Shown: piece by piece, positions 12,855-24,399 of the stretch
How the letters are laid out: every line of letters starts with the position of its first letter
Numbering within the stretch: position 1 is the stretch's first letter
Assembly (NCBI GenBank): GCA_022578965.1
Contig: MU400525.1
Location: 1 to 64,000 of the forward strand
Source of the DNA: Xylaria sp. FL1777
Lineage: Eukaryota; Ascomycota; Sordariomycetes; Xylariales; Xylariaceae
Length of the DNA stretch: 64,000 nucleotides
Reading direction: 5' to 3'
The notes under the pieces: generated by a model
Told to the model about the DNA's origin: nothing
Databases searched by the model: none
Seen by the model: the letters and a program-made list of their open reading frames with translations, nothing else
Made by a program: the position numbers and the translations under genes

Positions 12855-13874
12855 CTACGCACTAAACGTTCCATCTTCTACCTTCTTGACCACCCCACTT
12901 GTGATCTCATCTAGATTCTCCTTAGGTAATCCGAGGATCTCATTTGAGATTACGTGTCTTGCTTCGTAGTCGGCATCTGCGCTTGGATAAAAAGCACGCG
13001 AATACATGCCTTTCACGAATCCCGTCGGATCACCCTTCTGCAGGGATATGAACGCATCTGCGACGCGTTTTTTTGAGGGCTCCGACCGAATGTCCCAATT
13101 CTTGTCATTTGTGCCCTGCGCGCGGTGAATGCTGTCGAGAATATCCCTCTGGCTAACGCGAAAGCTGGTGAACACAAATGGTTTATTCTTCCAGTCCGAC
13201 AACGAAGGCGTTGCGCCGCTTTCAGGGAGACTCAGCAGCGCAGCAAATGCACGTCCACACTGCCTAAAAGTGCTGACAGTAATCTTGGTGGTGCCATCGT
13301 CGAAAAGGATGGCCCTCTTAGACTTAATGTCAAAGCCGAAGGAGTTTTCTCCGGCAGCCAAACTCCACTCGTACCAGAAGCCGCAGGCCATTATGATGTG
13401 GCTTATGCCAAGGCTCTCAACCTCTTTCACCATGGCGACGACCCCCTGATGATATGGCTCGTCTCTAACCATGTTCTCATTGGTGATATCTGCGCCATAT
13501 GCGTTGGGCATAATGTAGGAGATACCAGCTTTAGCTGCGGCTCTGACGATGAGGCTATGTGTTTGAGGTGGAACCCCGGCCGCGAGCGTGATGGCAAGGA
13601 ACTCCTGGCCTTGAAGGGCAGCTACTAGACATTCTTCGTTGCTATAGTCAACTTCGACAACGTTGACACCCTCCGGAATCTTCTTTCCATTACCACTACG
13701 GGTCAGGGCTGTGATAGTATGCTGGCCAGTCTTGACAAGTTCCTCAACAAGATACGAGCCAAGATGACCCGTTGCCTGTGGCTGGTTAGAGAATGTATCA
13801 TTTCAAGATTGGCATATTTATAGATAGCTTACACCAACAATAGCGATCTTCTTGAGATGGCCGACGGGAGACAT
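12855..13874 (-). CDS. NmrA-like NAD(P)-binding protein / isoflavone-reductase-like
   Basis: Exon 13874-13833 (14 codons) and exon 13775-12855 give 320 residues, the usual length for the family. The 57-nt intron lies in phase 0 within the dinucleotide-binding loop. Once spliced, the N-terminus reads KKIAIVGATGHLGSYLVEEL, with the Rossmann GxxGxxG motif (residues 14-19) and the basic continuation ALTRSG typical of NADP preference. NmrA-type proteins either sense NAD(P) and repress GATA or other regulators, or act as atypical reductases. No SDR-type YxxxK is apparent, so a sensor role is plausible. It lies between a Zn2Cys6 regulator and a divergent SDR gene; a regulatory link is inference. Confidence 0.88.
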
Positions 13875-14511
13875 GTTGAAGATGTTTATAGATATTTAGT
13901 TGAAGGAGAGTTACCAAGGGGAGACGCTTGCTCTAACTAAGCGACCTTTGAAGAGGAATATTATGGTAGTTTATATACAATGCTGAAGATCTCTTATGGT
14001 ATTATGAACCTGTGAGTGACTAACAGAGCCATCAAGGAGAAGGCCCTATAGGAACTCTATTCCGGAATCTTCGCAGGACTCTCCGTTCCCAGAGCGGACT
14101 TGAGGTATCAACAGCAATGACAAAGCAGAAATCAATTTCTCTTTAGAGTTCTAGGCCTCATGGCTCTTCCGGAATCAACAGAACTTTCAAGCTTTTTTGT
14201 CCCTGTGAGCCACGAGCCTAGCTACCCACTCGTCTAAGCATCATATTGATTATGGCACGGAAGTTTCATCTGCTCAACACCGACGGAATTGAGTGCTCAC
14301 ACTCCGTTTCTCCGCCTATGTATTATTCAGACGTCCGGCGGTCATATTCTTTTGTAACAACACAAGACAACGTCGTTATTGCTTCTAATATACATAGTTA
14401 TTCACGTCTCATATATAAATAGATGAAATACTACACAGGGCTTCGATCACACTATCCTCTTCTCCTACCAGCAGATTTTCGTCCTTCTTTACATTATTAC
14501 TAAGAGTCATC
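13875..14511. promoter_or_regulatory. Shared promoter region between the NmrA-like and SDR genes
   Basis: The 637-bp gap separates two divergent start codons. A TATA-like stretch (ATATATAAAT, 14411-14420) lies about 90 bp before the SDR start codon, and pyrimidine-rich sequence precedes that start, as in many fungal 5' leaders. I saw no clear CGG-triplet pair for the neighbouring Zn2Cys6 factor. Confidence 0.45.
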
Positions 14512-15567
14512 ATGCCACAAAAGTCCGTTCTCATTACGGGGTGCAGTCATGGAGGACTTGGGGCAGCAATGGCAAAGGCTTACCACGCCCGAGGCTTCCG
14601 GGTCTTCGCGACAGTCCGTCATGCAGCTAAAGCCGGATCCTTGGGTGAAACAGAAGGCATAGAAATTCTTGAACTCGACGTTACACTAACAGAATCTATC
14701 CACAAATGTACGAGAAATGTCGAGAAACTCACGGGCGGTTCACTCGATATCCTCGTCAACAATGCTGGTACCTCGGGCGCCATGCCCCTTTTAGATCTTG
14801 ACCTAGATAAGGCCAGGAATATATGTGAGTAATTCTAGATGCTATTTTATTCTTAATTCGGCCACTTTTAGAGTATGCAATTCTCATTCTGGGGCAACAT
14901 CATAACTTGGATGCTTCCCGCGGTTTCAAAACACTTGCAAATGACGACCAGAAATAGCGATTACTGACCACAAGTATTGGCAGACGACACCAACGTTTGG
15001 GCGTTGGTAGCAATGACGCAGGCATTTGCGCCGATGCTCATCAAAACGAAAGGGACCGTTTGCAATATCAGTTCAGTTTCTGGAGAACTGGTCTTCGCAT
15101 GGCAAGGCATGTTGCGGCTAACTCTGCAGGACCATCAAGTATACACTAACAGTGATATAGGGACATACTGCAGCTCGAGGGCAGCTACGACAAGTATCTC
15201 TGAGACGCTACGTTTAGAAATGGCACCTCTTGGAGTTCGGGTCGTAACAGTCATCCTCGGGGGCGTCGAAACAACTGGCAACGATCCTACCCTAAAAGGA
15301 CAGCTCGAGCTACCTGCAAAGTCTTACTACCAGAAGATCAGGGACGTCATAAATCGACATTATAGGGGAGAGATATTTACCAAGAAGCAAAATGTCGACA
15401 TAGCAGCGAATAACGTTGTCAATGACGTGCTTAAGGGTGGCAGTATTTTCATCCGGCGCGGCGAGGCTTCAACCATCAGCTGGATCTCCACCACATTCCT
15501 CCCCCATGGTCTGTTCACATCTATGATTAATGGTGATGCCGGTCTTGCCGAACTCGCCAACAAGTAG
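14512..15567 (+). CDS. Short-chain dehydrogenase/reductase (Ayr1-like) with Lys-to-Arg active-site change
   Basis: Exons 14512-14824, 14984-15106 and 15161-15567 give 280 residues. The classical SDR layout is clear: cofactor loop TGCSHGGLG near residue 9, NNAG near residue 82, catalytic Ser in NISSVSG, and the active-site segment TYCSSRAA. The first intron (159 nt) splices to IYDTNVW, which restores the usual sequence. The second intron (54 nt) has a GC donor (GCATGT) and a CACTAACAG branch site, and must be removed to bring WQG next to TYCSS. The catalytic motif reads Y-x-x-x-R instead of Y-x-x-x-K. The best relatives I recall are 1-acyl-DHAP-reductase-like SDRs, but the substrate is unknown. 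If the Arg is real, activity may be low or altered. Confidence 0.87.
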
Positions 15568-16218
15568 AGATTTACTACTTCAACTGGCTTCATAAGGAGG
15601 TGATTATGTACTTAGTACCTGTCTACACTCTACACAGGCATAATATCATCTTTCTAGATATTAACCATGCCGAGAAGAACTATCATATCAGTAACCCCAA
15701 GTAACTAATCTATATCATCTAATTATCCCTTTTTAAAAAGCGATTATATCCATCTACTATACAGTTCTTCGTTACGGAGGCCCTTTCCATCGTTCTTTAA
15801 AGGCCCGAGAGCCTCACCCAAACGAGACCGAGGAAGATGATATCTCATCTTCCACCTTCAAGACTAGAAAACCCTGCGTGATGCAGAGATCGTTGCCGCC
15901 TCTATAACGAATGTTCAGACTTTTTTAGAATTCTTTTCGATGTATGTGACGTCATGTCTGCTCTAACAGCCGAACCTATCAACAGGGTCTTGGCACGCCA
16001 AAAGGAGTCTCTTACTGTGCGGATGGGGGCGGAGTTTTCAAAAGGGGTAAAGGGGTAAATGGCCTCCAGACTGGGATTCGCCAAATGCGGATACCACATC
16101 ACAACATGACGCGACGCGTTATCAACTTACTTATTTGATACTTAACATCTCATACCTAGCTGGTAACTTGCATCTGAATTCCCAATGCAAATGATAATAA
16201 TCTAATTCTTAATCGAAG
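15568..16218. other. Intergenic region, nothing recognised
   Basis: The gap of 651 bp between two co-oriented genes holds only short random-looking frames. Confidence 0.5.
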
Positions 16219-16938
16219 ATGTCTTCACAACCAGATAGTCCAAACAATCTACCACCCGCACCTCCAGGCGTACTGAAGATCGCAAATGCGCCTGAAGATA
16301 TCGTGCGTGCAGTTCTCATTGCCTTGTGTCAGGATCCTGTGCAGGAGAAGAAAGTCATGTCGTATTTTGTAAAGCTAGAGGAACTCAGGTCGGAAGGCGA
16401 GGGTATCGACGCCAGCACTAGCACCAATGAGCAAAACAACGACGGTGGTCGCACCAACGCAAAAGGACCGAAGAAAAGGATGGCCATTTCGGAAATAGGG
16501 ATCTGTGAGCTTTGCAAAGAACCCTTCAGTGCGGATGACAATCGTTCGAACGGATGCCGATACCACCCAGGTTCGTCTATTCATATCTCCTAACGCTTCT
16601 CTCTTCTTTTCCCGCTTTCCCGCTTTTGTTTATGTTCGTCGGCTGTTGCAGTTATTTCGTCTATGATATTTATGTTATCGATCATGGTATTCGTTACGTT
16701 GCATTAACAACACATTGCGGCAGGGTATATGGAGGTTAATGATGATGCTTCCACATGGGATGACTGGGAGGATTGGCGCGAGGGCGACCCAGAATTGGAG
16801 GAGAATAAGGAGGAATACCCAGAGGGTTATCGCTGGAACTGCTGTCAGCAATCTGGTGAGAGCGTCGGGTGTACTCGGGGACAGCATGTGGGGTTGTATA
16901 AGAAACCATACGATCCATCCGTGGGTATGGATGAGTAG
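16219..16938 (+). CDS. Small Cys/His-rich protein, probable zinc binder (hypothetical)
   Basis: Exons 16219-16570 and 16724-16938 give 188 residues. The N-terminal half is polar and low in complexity (Asn, Pro, Glu). The C-terminal half carries a Cys/His set: C-E-L-C, then C-R-Y-H-P-G spanning the intron, then WNCC and VGCTRGQH near residue 170. This C-x2-C ... C-x2-H ... CC ... C-x4-H arrangement recalls zinc-binding CHORD or C2H2-like fungal domains that begin with ICELC and end with GCTRGQHV. An acidic linker (DDWEDWREGDPELEE) lies between the halves of the set. The role is unknown. The 153-nt intron contains an internal TTGCAG that could act as an alternative acceptor. Confidence 0.75.
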
Positions 16939-17592
16939 TAGAGTAATGACTGAAATTCTATCCCTATTTAATAGCTTCACTCTATTCATTTTAAGATAAT
17001 ATAATTTGCTAAAGCTTAAGAGCAGCAAGTATTGTGAAACAAGTAAAAAATCTAGGATTATTGTTTCTTAGTTAACATTTTCTATAATTTCCCCCTGACT
17101 TATAACTTATAATACCACTACTTTTTTGCAATAGTAAACTTAAAGCGTTAAGTATAGTGAACATCTAAATAACTAGTGCACATGGTAATCTAGATAAATG
17201 ACTTGGGCTACATAAATGCTATAAAATTATACCTATCCTCTTATGCATTGTTAACCTATACTGCGAGGATATTTTTTTCAATGATTTGGTTAGCTTAAAT
17301 TTTTTCCCCTAATATTCTTCGATAACTGTCTAGCCACCGTTAAGGAGGTATCTCTCAACCTACGTAGCTATCTCACGTTAAGATATACTATTGTCGCGCA
17401 AAACGACGCCGTTGTTGCGGAATTGACAACAACGGTATTTATGACCACTAACTTGACAACTATTAAGTTTGAAAAATGCTACATATAACCTCCCGTATCG
17501 TATAATCTTTAACGCCTCAGTTAGATTATGCAAATTCCCAATGAAACACTAGCTACAAATTCTTAGTTGAGAATACAATTTAACCGTGCTCC
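16939..17592. other. Intergenic AT-leaning region between convergent genes
   Basis: The gap of 654 bp separates the 3' ends of two convergent genes. It is somewhat AT-rich, and no gene is visible. Confidence 0.5.
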
Positions 17593-18890
17593 CTAGTTCG
17601 TAAGTTGATAGAGCTGACTCACAGCGCCGAGACCGTCCTTCGAATACAAAGCTAGGAAGTGTGTAGAGTCTCGAGCAAACAACCCTGGCCAGTGTGAAGC
17701 AACTTGGCCTGTCACTACAGATGCATTCCAAGTCGCCCCACCCGTTGTGCTAGTAACGACTTTCATCTGGGCGCCATCAGCGCCATTACTTCCGACGCTC
17801 TCGTCTGTCATGAATGAAACCACCAGCGTGCCTCCAACATTGCATATCTGAGGTGCAATTGCTTGGCCGTTATTCGACGCTGTGTATAGCCTTGTTCGCT
17901 GGCCCCAGCTCCTCCCATCGCTGTGCGACAGCACATAATCGATAGAGAAACGGCCAGACTCTGTATTTTCGAATACCGCCCTATTGCAATCGTCTTAGTA
18001 TTACCTGTATTCTGATATGCTACTAGAGAAGATATAGAACTCACATGAGGTTACCATTGTTGTCGATTTTCGCAACACCTATCATTCCATCTCTGGATGT
18101 TACGCCAGAACCGGAGATAGTAATGGGACTGGACCACTACACATAGAAAAGTTCAGTATAAAATCGTCATAGATTATTCGACAACCAATCGTTGACCCAG
18201 ACCCATAGTCCTGTAACCTGAGTTCTACGTATAGCTGGCATCGCAGCCTCTGACCGCCTGAGGAAATTAAGGGGTGACAACGAATTCTCAGTAAATACTC
18301 ACAGTCAGTCCACCATCTGATGATTGTCTCATGTAGCCATCCTGGTCAGTGGAGCTATTCTCGCCTGAATAGTAGCATTGCAGGGTGCCATCGTTGGCAA
18401 TGCGTAGAAATGGCTCCCATAGCCCATTGAAGCCAGAGGCCGCACGCTGATCAACAGTAGATAGATACTTGAAGGTCACGCCGCCATCATCTGAGTAAGA
18501 TATGGTGATCCGATAGTATGTGTACACGGAATTAGGGCGGTCGTGGTTTCGATACGCATATAGGACACGGCCGCTTGGTAACTGCAATGGAAAGGCATTA
18601 TCCACGTCGTAGTTCGTCTTGTCTGCCCGGTAGACTTCGCCTCGAAGACTCCACGACAGGCCGCCGTTGGTAGATCTCGCTGTCCTCAAGACATGTTGCG
18701 TCCCATCTGTTGCTGCGTAGCCAGCGAGGAGACTACCGTCTTTCAAGGCGGTGGCGCGGATATACACGCCAGCAGAGTCAATGACCTCTGTACTGCTTAT
18801 CTGTACGACCCGACCTGCCAAGCGGCTTGCGGGAGTTCTGAAAGGCAGGCGAAAGAAAGCACGAGTGGCAGCCAAGATCGTAGAGAACAT
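17593..18890 (-). CDS. Asp-box (BNR repeat) sialidase-superfamily protein, possibly GH93-like
   Basis: Exons 18890-18303, 18136-18045 and 17980-17593 give 355 residues. Five Asp-box-like repeats of the S-x-D-x-G-x-x-W type are visible: STNGGLSW, SDDGGVTF, SSDGGLTW (its Trp restored by splicing intron 1), SHSDGRSW and STTGGATW. They mark the blades of a six-bladed beta propeller. Stretches such as NGLWEPFLRIANDGTLQ and SRDGMIGVAK fit fungal extracellular glycosidases of this superfamily (GH33 or GH93). The choice between sialidase and exo-arabinanase cannot be made by eye. The frame is open further upstream to 19187, but the sequence there is not coding-like, so I chose the Met at 18890. That start gives only a weak, Arg-containing hydrophobic N-terminus, so a missing signal exon is possible. 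Confidence 0.8.
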
Positions 18891-21201
18891 GATGTCGACA
18901 GCAATTTCGAACAACAGAATCTTTGGAGGACTACTTGATCTACTATCGATGCTGGCAGGGCCATCGTTGATAATTTTATATAGACAGCCCGTCGTCTTCC
19001 TTGAACTACCCGTACGTCGAATCTCAAGTCCATGCCATGCTGATGCCGACGTTTGTCGTATCCTGTGACCCTTCACATCCCTCCATGACCAGACGTGAGG
19101 GAGACTAAGTGCTCGAATAACTCGACAAAATGGAACTGCGCCGACGTGCCCGTCATGATGTATCTCCTCGCAGGGTATTAGTTTCACATTAAAATGCTGA
19201 ACGTGATTCTAGAATGCAACCAGGCAGTAACCACAAGGCTGCGCAGGCCCGTTTGGTGCATTATATCGGAGATATGATACCGGTTAAAGAAGGTCAGCTT
19301 GTTGGCCGCAATTCATATTCCATCGAAGGGGGTCAGGTTCCCCGGTCACAGGATACGCATGAGCTTACTGCGCCTTATGTTGTGGTAGCCCAAAAGTGAG
19401 CTGTTAATTATCACCAATAAAATCGAAACATATTGCCAAGCCCGTGCTTAACCTTGACAGCATACCTCCGCAGTTTAGTTTAGTTCTAATGGCTGCGCTC
19501 GGGACTGTTGAACATCAGGTGTTAATTCTAATTAAGATGCTATTATTAAATTTGAAACCGGACTGCGCAATACTGGTGACAACACTACTTGACAAGCTTT
19601 AATGAATGACCCTACTTGGTTGAGCAAGCTCGCTCGATGTAACCAATACCTACACAAAAGGGAGGTATCCCTTTCTGCAGAAAAGGTTTCGCTAGTATTA
19701 GATTAAGTAATACAACTACAAGTTGCATTTTTAACTAAATATCACAGGCTTCTTTCCGTTTAGCTGCCACACCTAGCACTACAGTAAATTCCTTTTACTA
19801 ATGACTAATGAGTTGTTGTTACCTTTCTATATGTTCCCTATCTTGACAAGATTTATAATAAGATACTGATACTTCCAGACTTTTACCGTCTTGTATACTT
19901 TAAATCTCATATAAGCCAGCTTAATTTATAATATTATAGGTTGTGATAATGACTTGAATCAGTTGCTTTAACTTTCGTAAGCTACAGGTCATGAGGAGAG
20001 CAGGGGGTCCTGTGGGTCGTATTTGGGGTAAGGACTCGATTCTTCAGAGCTGTGCTCACTACCAACTGTTTAGCATTTGTATGCCACATGCCGCAGCCGG
20101 ACCGAATGCGATCGAGTCCAACATAAAGTTAGAGTGATAATGCTACCATGGTAGCACATCTTTTTGATTCATATTACGTTAAACACTTAAAAGGATGGTG
20201 GGATGTGGAGTGAGTGACGTGTATGTACGGCACAGTTATGTTAGTTGTGGATGCTAGACTCTCGTCACGGGGATTTGATAGTGTGGGTTTAATATATGTT
20301 CATTTTTAGGGTAACGAATATTCGTTCTTCAGGTTTTTAATTTAGGACTCGTTTTTCGTTACCGCATTTTGAGTCCTGGTAGAAGAGAAGACGTGAGCTA
20401 TATAAATGAGTATGATGTGTCGCCCAGCTATGTGATATTCGAGGTGAGATCATAGAGAACTGTATATATGAGATAAGTGCATGGTATGTTTTGCTGCCTC
20501 TCTATTATATGGGTTCTTTTAATACGCAACCCTGGCTAGCTGCGATAGATTGTAGAGCAAAGACCGTGCTAGGATACTCTATTTGCTACACCTAAGAACA
20601 AGAAGTCCAGTGTATACTCAAGAGTTCTGACAGAAATGAGGTCAAAGTTCCTATATGACTTACACGTCAACAAGAAACAATAATAGTAACAACAAGAATT
20701 ACTGCTCATTTTCATAATGAAGTTCATTTCAAATTAATAAGCTGCCGCTCGGCACATGATGTGTCAGCTTTGACTTACCTACAACATCAATTAAACTCTG
20801 ACATGCGTTAAAACAACAACTTGTTTTTCATTGTATTTAGTACTACAGAGCCATCCTTCAACTATTCAGATCTCTAGTATAAGCAATCTTAATATACTTG
20901 CTTAAAACCGAAACATTGTCAAAGTAGAATTGTTAGTTATAGTGACAATGACTGATAAATCGCTGGTTTTTACGAGGTTTACCCGAGATTTCTTGCTAAT
21001 ACATTACCTGATCATTCTCTATTAATAGTTGGAATACTCACCTAACCCAAATTAGAAAAAAGCCGTTTACTCCACTCTCTATACTCCGTGTATCTGTGTT
21101 CCGATGATGATGTTTATGTTCCTGATGCGCCTTGATTTTCCTGCTCAAATCTTGTTTAAATGTGAAGCTGCCTTATTCTCTCGGGCGGCCGTTTAGAAAT
21201 C
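18891..21201. other. Intergenic region between divergent genes, nothing recognised
   Basis: About 2.3 kb with moderately AT-rich composition and no open frame worth calling. No transposon ends or RNA gene signals were noticed. Confidence 0.5.
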
Positions 21202-23235
21202 ATGGAGAAGCTGGCGCTGAGTAGTGATCCTGCGGCGCGGTCACACGCGAAGAAATGCCGGTGGAGCGTAAGACTTGCCGGTATCGCTTTGGCCCTCGTC
21301 ACGATTAGTTTATATGCCGACATCCCGAGTTCCGCATACGAAAGTCTTCGTTCTCATCAATACGAGGCCCTAACTGGGAGCTGTGCGGTATCTTCTCCGT
21401 ACGGTCGATTCCCCGTGCCTGACGATCCCTTCCAATTTCTTCCGTGCACGAATGCGACCAGACCACCGGCGCTCGATGATCCAAAACCCCGACGATCGTG
21501 GGCGCGGCTCTTCGACCCGGATCCCGATCACTGGAGTTGGGGTCGCACCGTGGCCCAAGATGCTACGCAAGCAGGCGACAAGTACTCAGGACGTGGCATC
21601 TACATGTGCGGCTATTTCGATGTCCCGCTCGACTATAAAAATCAGTCCGAACCGCGCATTGCCCGTCTCGCCGTCACTAAGTTCCAAGTGTCTGGTCTTG
21701 CACGAACCGATTCGCACATCGACACGAGTGTGGGCCCGCGCCCAGGGAGCAAGAGTAAGAGGACAATCGTGATTGAACCGGGCGGTCCGGGTGGGAGCGG
21801 CACGGCATACGCGTGGCGGGCCGCGGAAAACATAACAGAGCGCTTGAGCGATGGCCAGTTTGATGTCTTGGGCTGGGACCCCCGTGGTGTAAATGCGTCG
21901 TTGCCAGCCGCTTCTTGCTTTCCCGGCAATGCCTATCGTGACCGGTGGTCGCTGCTCACGGGGCAATACCGAGAGGTATCCGCTACTGCTGAGTCGCAGC
22001 TTGAGCTTGCGGACGCCATGAATGCAGCGCTCTTCCGGGCTTGCTGGGAACGAAATGGCGATCTCGGAAGATTCGTCAGTACTGCACTTGTGGCTCGTGA
22101 CCTCGAGGAGATTCGCAAAGCGCTTGGAGAAGATGAGTTGACCGGCTATTTGGTTAGTTACGGCACAGGCATCGGTCAGACTTACGCCAATATGTTCCCC
22201 AACAGCGCTGGTCGCATGATTCTTGACGGCACTGAATATGTTAGAGATCATCGCCTTCTGGGAGGTTTTGGTTGGACAGCGCTCGACAATGCCACAGATG
22301 CTTGGCACGATGGCTTCCTTGGAGAGTGTATCAACGCCGGCCCAGAGTATTGCGCGCTGGCTCGATCTAAGGATGGCAATAATGTGACCCTCGAGGACCT
22401 AGAGAGACGGATGAATGGCCTAATAACGTCTCTGATTTCGCGGCCGCAGCCCGGTTACTCGGAATCAAGCGGGCCTTCGCTCGTAACCTACTCTTCCCTA
22501 GTCGGCGGTATCTACGGGGCTCTCTATAACGCCGAGACGTGGCCAACCACAGCACAAATGCTATATGAACTCGAAGGCGGTAACTCCACGCTCTTTACTG
22601 AGCTGTTCGACAAGGCCGAATGGAAATACGATCCAGCATCAACACCCTCGCCCTTTCCCTATGTGCCAGGGGATGACCTTAGTGCCCTTGTGATATGCAG
22701 TGATTCTTACGATGCCCCTATGCCAAGCGACGGACTTGCGTGGTGGGCGTCTCTGTGGGCTAACATGACTTCCAAATCCTGGATCTCAGGCAACTCTCGT
22801 TTCTTTAACGTGTTCCCTTGTCGGCACTTCGCCACTTATTGGCCTGAGCCCGCCGAGGTGTACCGCGGAGACTTGAATCACACATTGAAACACCCAGTCC
22901 TACTGATCGCGGAAACCTATGATCCGGCCACACCACTGCGTAATGGAAGAAGACTACTGGCCGAGATGGGGTCGAATGCCCGGCTTATAGTCCATCACGG
23001 GTATGGACACTCCTCGAGAGACAAATCTTCCTGCACGGATGAAATAGCCAAGGCTTACATACTTGAGGGGAAACTACCCAAAGAAGAGGAAACAGCTTGC
23101 TATGCCGATGGAAAACCCTACCTTTATAACACCCAAGCTACTAACGTAGGCTCAAAAACCATGGCCGAGATGGTGACTTTATGGAGAGAACAGATTCAAG
23201 AAGTCGCATATTTCAACCCTAGAATACTACCTTAG
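21202..23235 (+). CDS. Membrane-anchored alpha/beta hydrolase, TAP-like (tripeptidyl aminopeptidase family)
   Basis: One intron-free frame of 677 residues. A single hydrophobic segment near residues 25-43 after a basic N-terminus makes it a type II membrane protein with the catalytic part outside the cytosol. The hydrolase fold shows the oxyanion region EPGGPGGSGT (about residue 192), LGWDPRGV, and a nucleophile elbow with Ser in LVSYGTG. The TAP-type C-terminal domain has ETYDPATPLRNGRRL with the acid Asp and HHGYGHSS with the catalytic His. Several N-glycosylation sites (NITE, NATD, NMTS) fit secretory passage. Relatives are fungal hydrolases annotated as proteases of the TAP family; the real substrate is unknown. 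The first Gly of the G-x-S-x-G elbow is replaced by Leu. Confidence 0.88.
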   Translation: MEKLALSSDPAARSHAKKCRWSVRLAGIALALVTISLYADIPSSAYESLRSHQYEALTGSCAVSSPYGRFPVPDDPFQFLPCTNATRPPALDDPKPRRSWARLFDPDPDHWSWGRTVAQDATQAGDKYSGRGIYMCGYFDVPLDYKNQSEPRIARLAVTKFQVSGLARTDSHIDTSVGPRPGSKSKRTIVIEPGGPGGSGTAYAWRAAENITERLSDGQFDVLGWDPRGVNASLPAASCFPGNAYRDRWSLLTGQYREVSATAESQLELADAMNAALFRACWERNGDLGRFVSTALVARDLEEIRKALGEDELTGYLVSYGTGIGQTYANMFPNSAGRMILDGTEYVRDHRLLGGFGWTALDNATDAWHDGFLGECINAGPEYCALARSKDGNNVTLEDLERRMNGLITSLISRPQPGYSESSGPSLVTYSSLVGGIYGALYNAETWPTTAQMLYELEGGNSTLFTELFDKAEWKYDPASTPSPFPYVPGDDLSALVICSDSYDAPMPSDGLAWWASLWANMTSKSWISGNSRFFNVFPCRHFATYWPEPAEVYRGDLNHTLKHPVLLIAETYDPATPLRNGRRLLAEMGSNARLIVHHGYGHSSRDKSSCTDEIAKAYILEGKLPKEEETACYADGKPYLYNTQATNVGSKTMAEMVTLWREQIQEVAYFNPRILP

Positions 23236-24399
23236 GACCCACTTGTATTACTGGAATTATTGTATCAGAACCTCATCATATTGAACAGATTATCGCTTCC
23301 CAGTCTGACCGATAACCCAGACAACCTTTTCTATATATGAACGCTCCCGGGATCTACAAACCCCGCAAATGCGGGATCGCCTAGCCCCTCACTCTAATCC
23401 AGGCGGACTGATGCGGGGTAGATGCGGGGGAGCCGCTCTAGTGGCGCTTCAACAGGGGGTAGCTTGGCTTCATATTTCTACACTAAATGTATGAGAGTTT
23501 AGGATTACAAAAACCTAACTTGTGAGCTCACAACTTCAGCATTTGAACTAAAGGTAATTTTATCAAGGAGAGCATAGTCTCTATATACGGAAATATCTTA
23601 CATTGCAAAGTGCATATTGGCCGCCTCGCGAATATTATAAGTCAAGACTCCCAAGAATCTACATACAAAGCCTAGGTATCAAAAACCCTCCCTTCAATAC
23701 ATTGTCCGTGAAGTCTCTCTTACACAGGCTCACATGATTTATAGAGTTTCACTCATGATTGCAATAGTCTAGTTGTCATAACAACCCCTGAATAGCCCGT
23801 TTTGCTAAGCTTGGTAACCTCTGTTCAGCTAGTTTTCTTTAATAGTTATCTCTAGCAAGTTGTCGTTATTCACATCTCCAGCCTAGAGGATCCCGTGGCT
23901 GGTGTCATGTGCCAACTTTTATTTTCAGTCGATAGTAAGAGTCTTTCACTCTCCACGGCCATCCTAACGACAGTCTTAATTTAGCGGCACTTCAGAAACG
24001 AACTCTTAGTAAAAGCGTCGGTTTCGCGTCGAGATGAGTCTATATCAGGGGCTTAGTTCTGGTTTTACGAAAGCCTGAGCATTGTGATATTTTGAATAGG
24101 AACGAATCAACTTGCCGATCTTCCGAACCGTTAACTTCAGTGATCAGAAGATATGACACCAGGTTCGGTCGTTGCTAATTTCACCGAACCCCACAGGGTA
24201 GGTGGTATTGTCATCCTGCTACGCTGCCCCCTGATCTTTACCTTACCCCGCGCACGTTGTGTGCACGCGCATCGCATATATAAACTGAACTAGACGATAA
24301 AGAGCTAAAGTAGGTTAAGGGAGGGTAGGAAAACTGAGGATTTATGTCTCTCATATGATAGAGCCGAATTCGGTATTCATGTCGCCTTGAGCCAAAGTT
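23236..24399. other. Intergenic region with GC-rich inverted repeats
   Basis: The gap holds no gene. At 23362-23375 a short perfect inverted repeat (CCCGCA-AA-TGCGGG) is followed by two further TGCGGGG copies at 23412-23418 and 23423-23429. Such clusters occur as subterminal repeats of small DNA transposons or as factor-binding sites; I cannot tell which applies here. Confidence 0.45.

Noticed and set aside
10467..15567. Secondary-metabolite gene cluster
   Set aside because: No polyketide synthase, NRPS, terpene cyclase, P450 or transporter lies next to the regulator, NmrA-like and SDR genes.
18891..19187. Upstream extension of the Asp-box protein to the Met at 19187
   Set aside because: The extra 99 residues have no hydrophobic signal and read like translated leader sequence.
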